Shown here: positions 63,936-64,000 of the stretch, piece by piece
How the letters are laid out: every line of letters begins with the position of its first letter
Numbering within the stretch: position 1 is the first letter of the stretch
Assembly: GCF_016862215.1 (NCBI RefSeq)
Contig: NZ_BOMN01000116.1
Location: 1-64,000, forward strand
DNA: 64,000 nucleotides
Direction: 5' to 3'
Source of the DNA: Winogradskya humida
GTDB lineage: Bacteria > Actinomycetota > Actinomycetes > Mycobacteriales > Micromonosporaceae
The notes under the pieces: generated by a model
Databases searched by the model: none
What the model was told of the DNA's origin: nothing
The model's input: only the letters and a program-made list of their open reading frames with translations
Program-made: the position numbers and the translations under genes

Positions 63936-64000
63936 CGCCGTTTCTCCCTGCCGTCGCGGGTGTGCGGCGTCTTGTAGGTGACCAGCGGGACGGTGGTGCA
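63932..64000 (-). CDS. rtcB: C-terminal end of a gene upstream of prfH, probably RtcB RNA ligase (partial)
   Basis: Reads CTTVPLVTYKTPHTRDGREK, RR, stop at 63932-63934, ATGA overlap with prfH. The gene continues beyond 64000. A PrfH neighbour with a VPLVTYK-type C-terminus fits RtcB, but 22 residues cannot prove it; identification rests on the known prfH-rtcB pairing. Confidence 0.6.
   Translation of the reverse strand, partial: CTTVPLVTYKTPHTRDGREKRR

Overview
The window is high-GC DNA with the composition, GTG/TTG starts and gene families of a filamentous actinobacterium. A Micromonosporaceae member such as Actinoplanes fits best (inference from gene content only): DNRLRE/LamG/RHS secreted giants, WXG100-type secretion genes, ECF sigma factors, DUF2079 and PemK-like proteins, and an orn gene beside tRNA-His. 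No rRNA genes, replication origin, CRISPR array or intact prophage were seen.

Left part, 1-20.5 kb, is accessory. A decayed transposase/integrase fragment sits at the left edge. A minus-strand operon (12.7 kb down to 0.16 kb) follows: an FG-GAP beta-propeller protein, a 1211-residue LamG protein, a 2277-residue RHS polymorphic toxin with a C-terminal Hint domain and a cysteine-rich nuclease-like tip, and a small acidic candidate immunity protein. Start/stop codons overlap at two of the three junctions. From 13 to 20.5 kb there are orphan genes (a PD-(D/E)XK-like protein, a DUF4236 membrane protein, a HEAT-repeat protein) mixed with debris: an IS110 5' fragment joined to a frameshifted recD tail and an N-terminal integrase stub. 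The 3' two-thirds of a tRNA-Lys(CTT), followed by its terminator, looks like the end of an integrated element.

Middle part, 20.6-45 kb, is chromosome-like with regulators and small modules. It holds an OmpR-type two-component system with a DUF2079 membrane protein and TTCAG-type repeats; a lipoprotein; a secreted beta-propeller; XRE and AraC regulators; a siderophore-interacting reductase; an FAD monooxygenase; a membrane-anchored PemK/MazF-like protein; a frameshifted serine hydrolase and a frameshifted NarL-type histidine kinase with an intact response regulator; a four-gene WXG100/type VII-like operon; and a TetR/MFS efflux pair with two near-identical operators. A polysaccharide deacetylase with a CBM2 tail and a GGDEF-EAL protein converge on a 56-bp perfect palindrome. 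tRNA-His and orn follow.

Right part, 45-64 kb, holds a Pro/Ala-rich membrane protein; copCD divergent from an ECF sigma factor that precedes a tightly overlapping redox operon (MauE, DsbA-like thioredoxin, membrane protein, Bcp peroxiredoxin); a chemoreceptor; and an HNH endonuclease followed 13 nt later by a 73-nt tRNA-like RNA with a UAG anticodon but no long variable arm and no CCA. The HNH/tRNA-like pair is the most unusual locus. After it come an acetyltransferase, a DNRLRE secreted protein ending in 16-bp tandem repeats, an expansin, a MOSC protein, and the prfH gene overlapping the tail of a probable rtcB RNA ligase.
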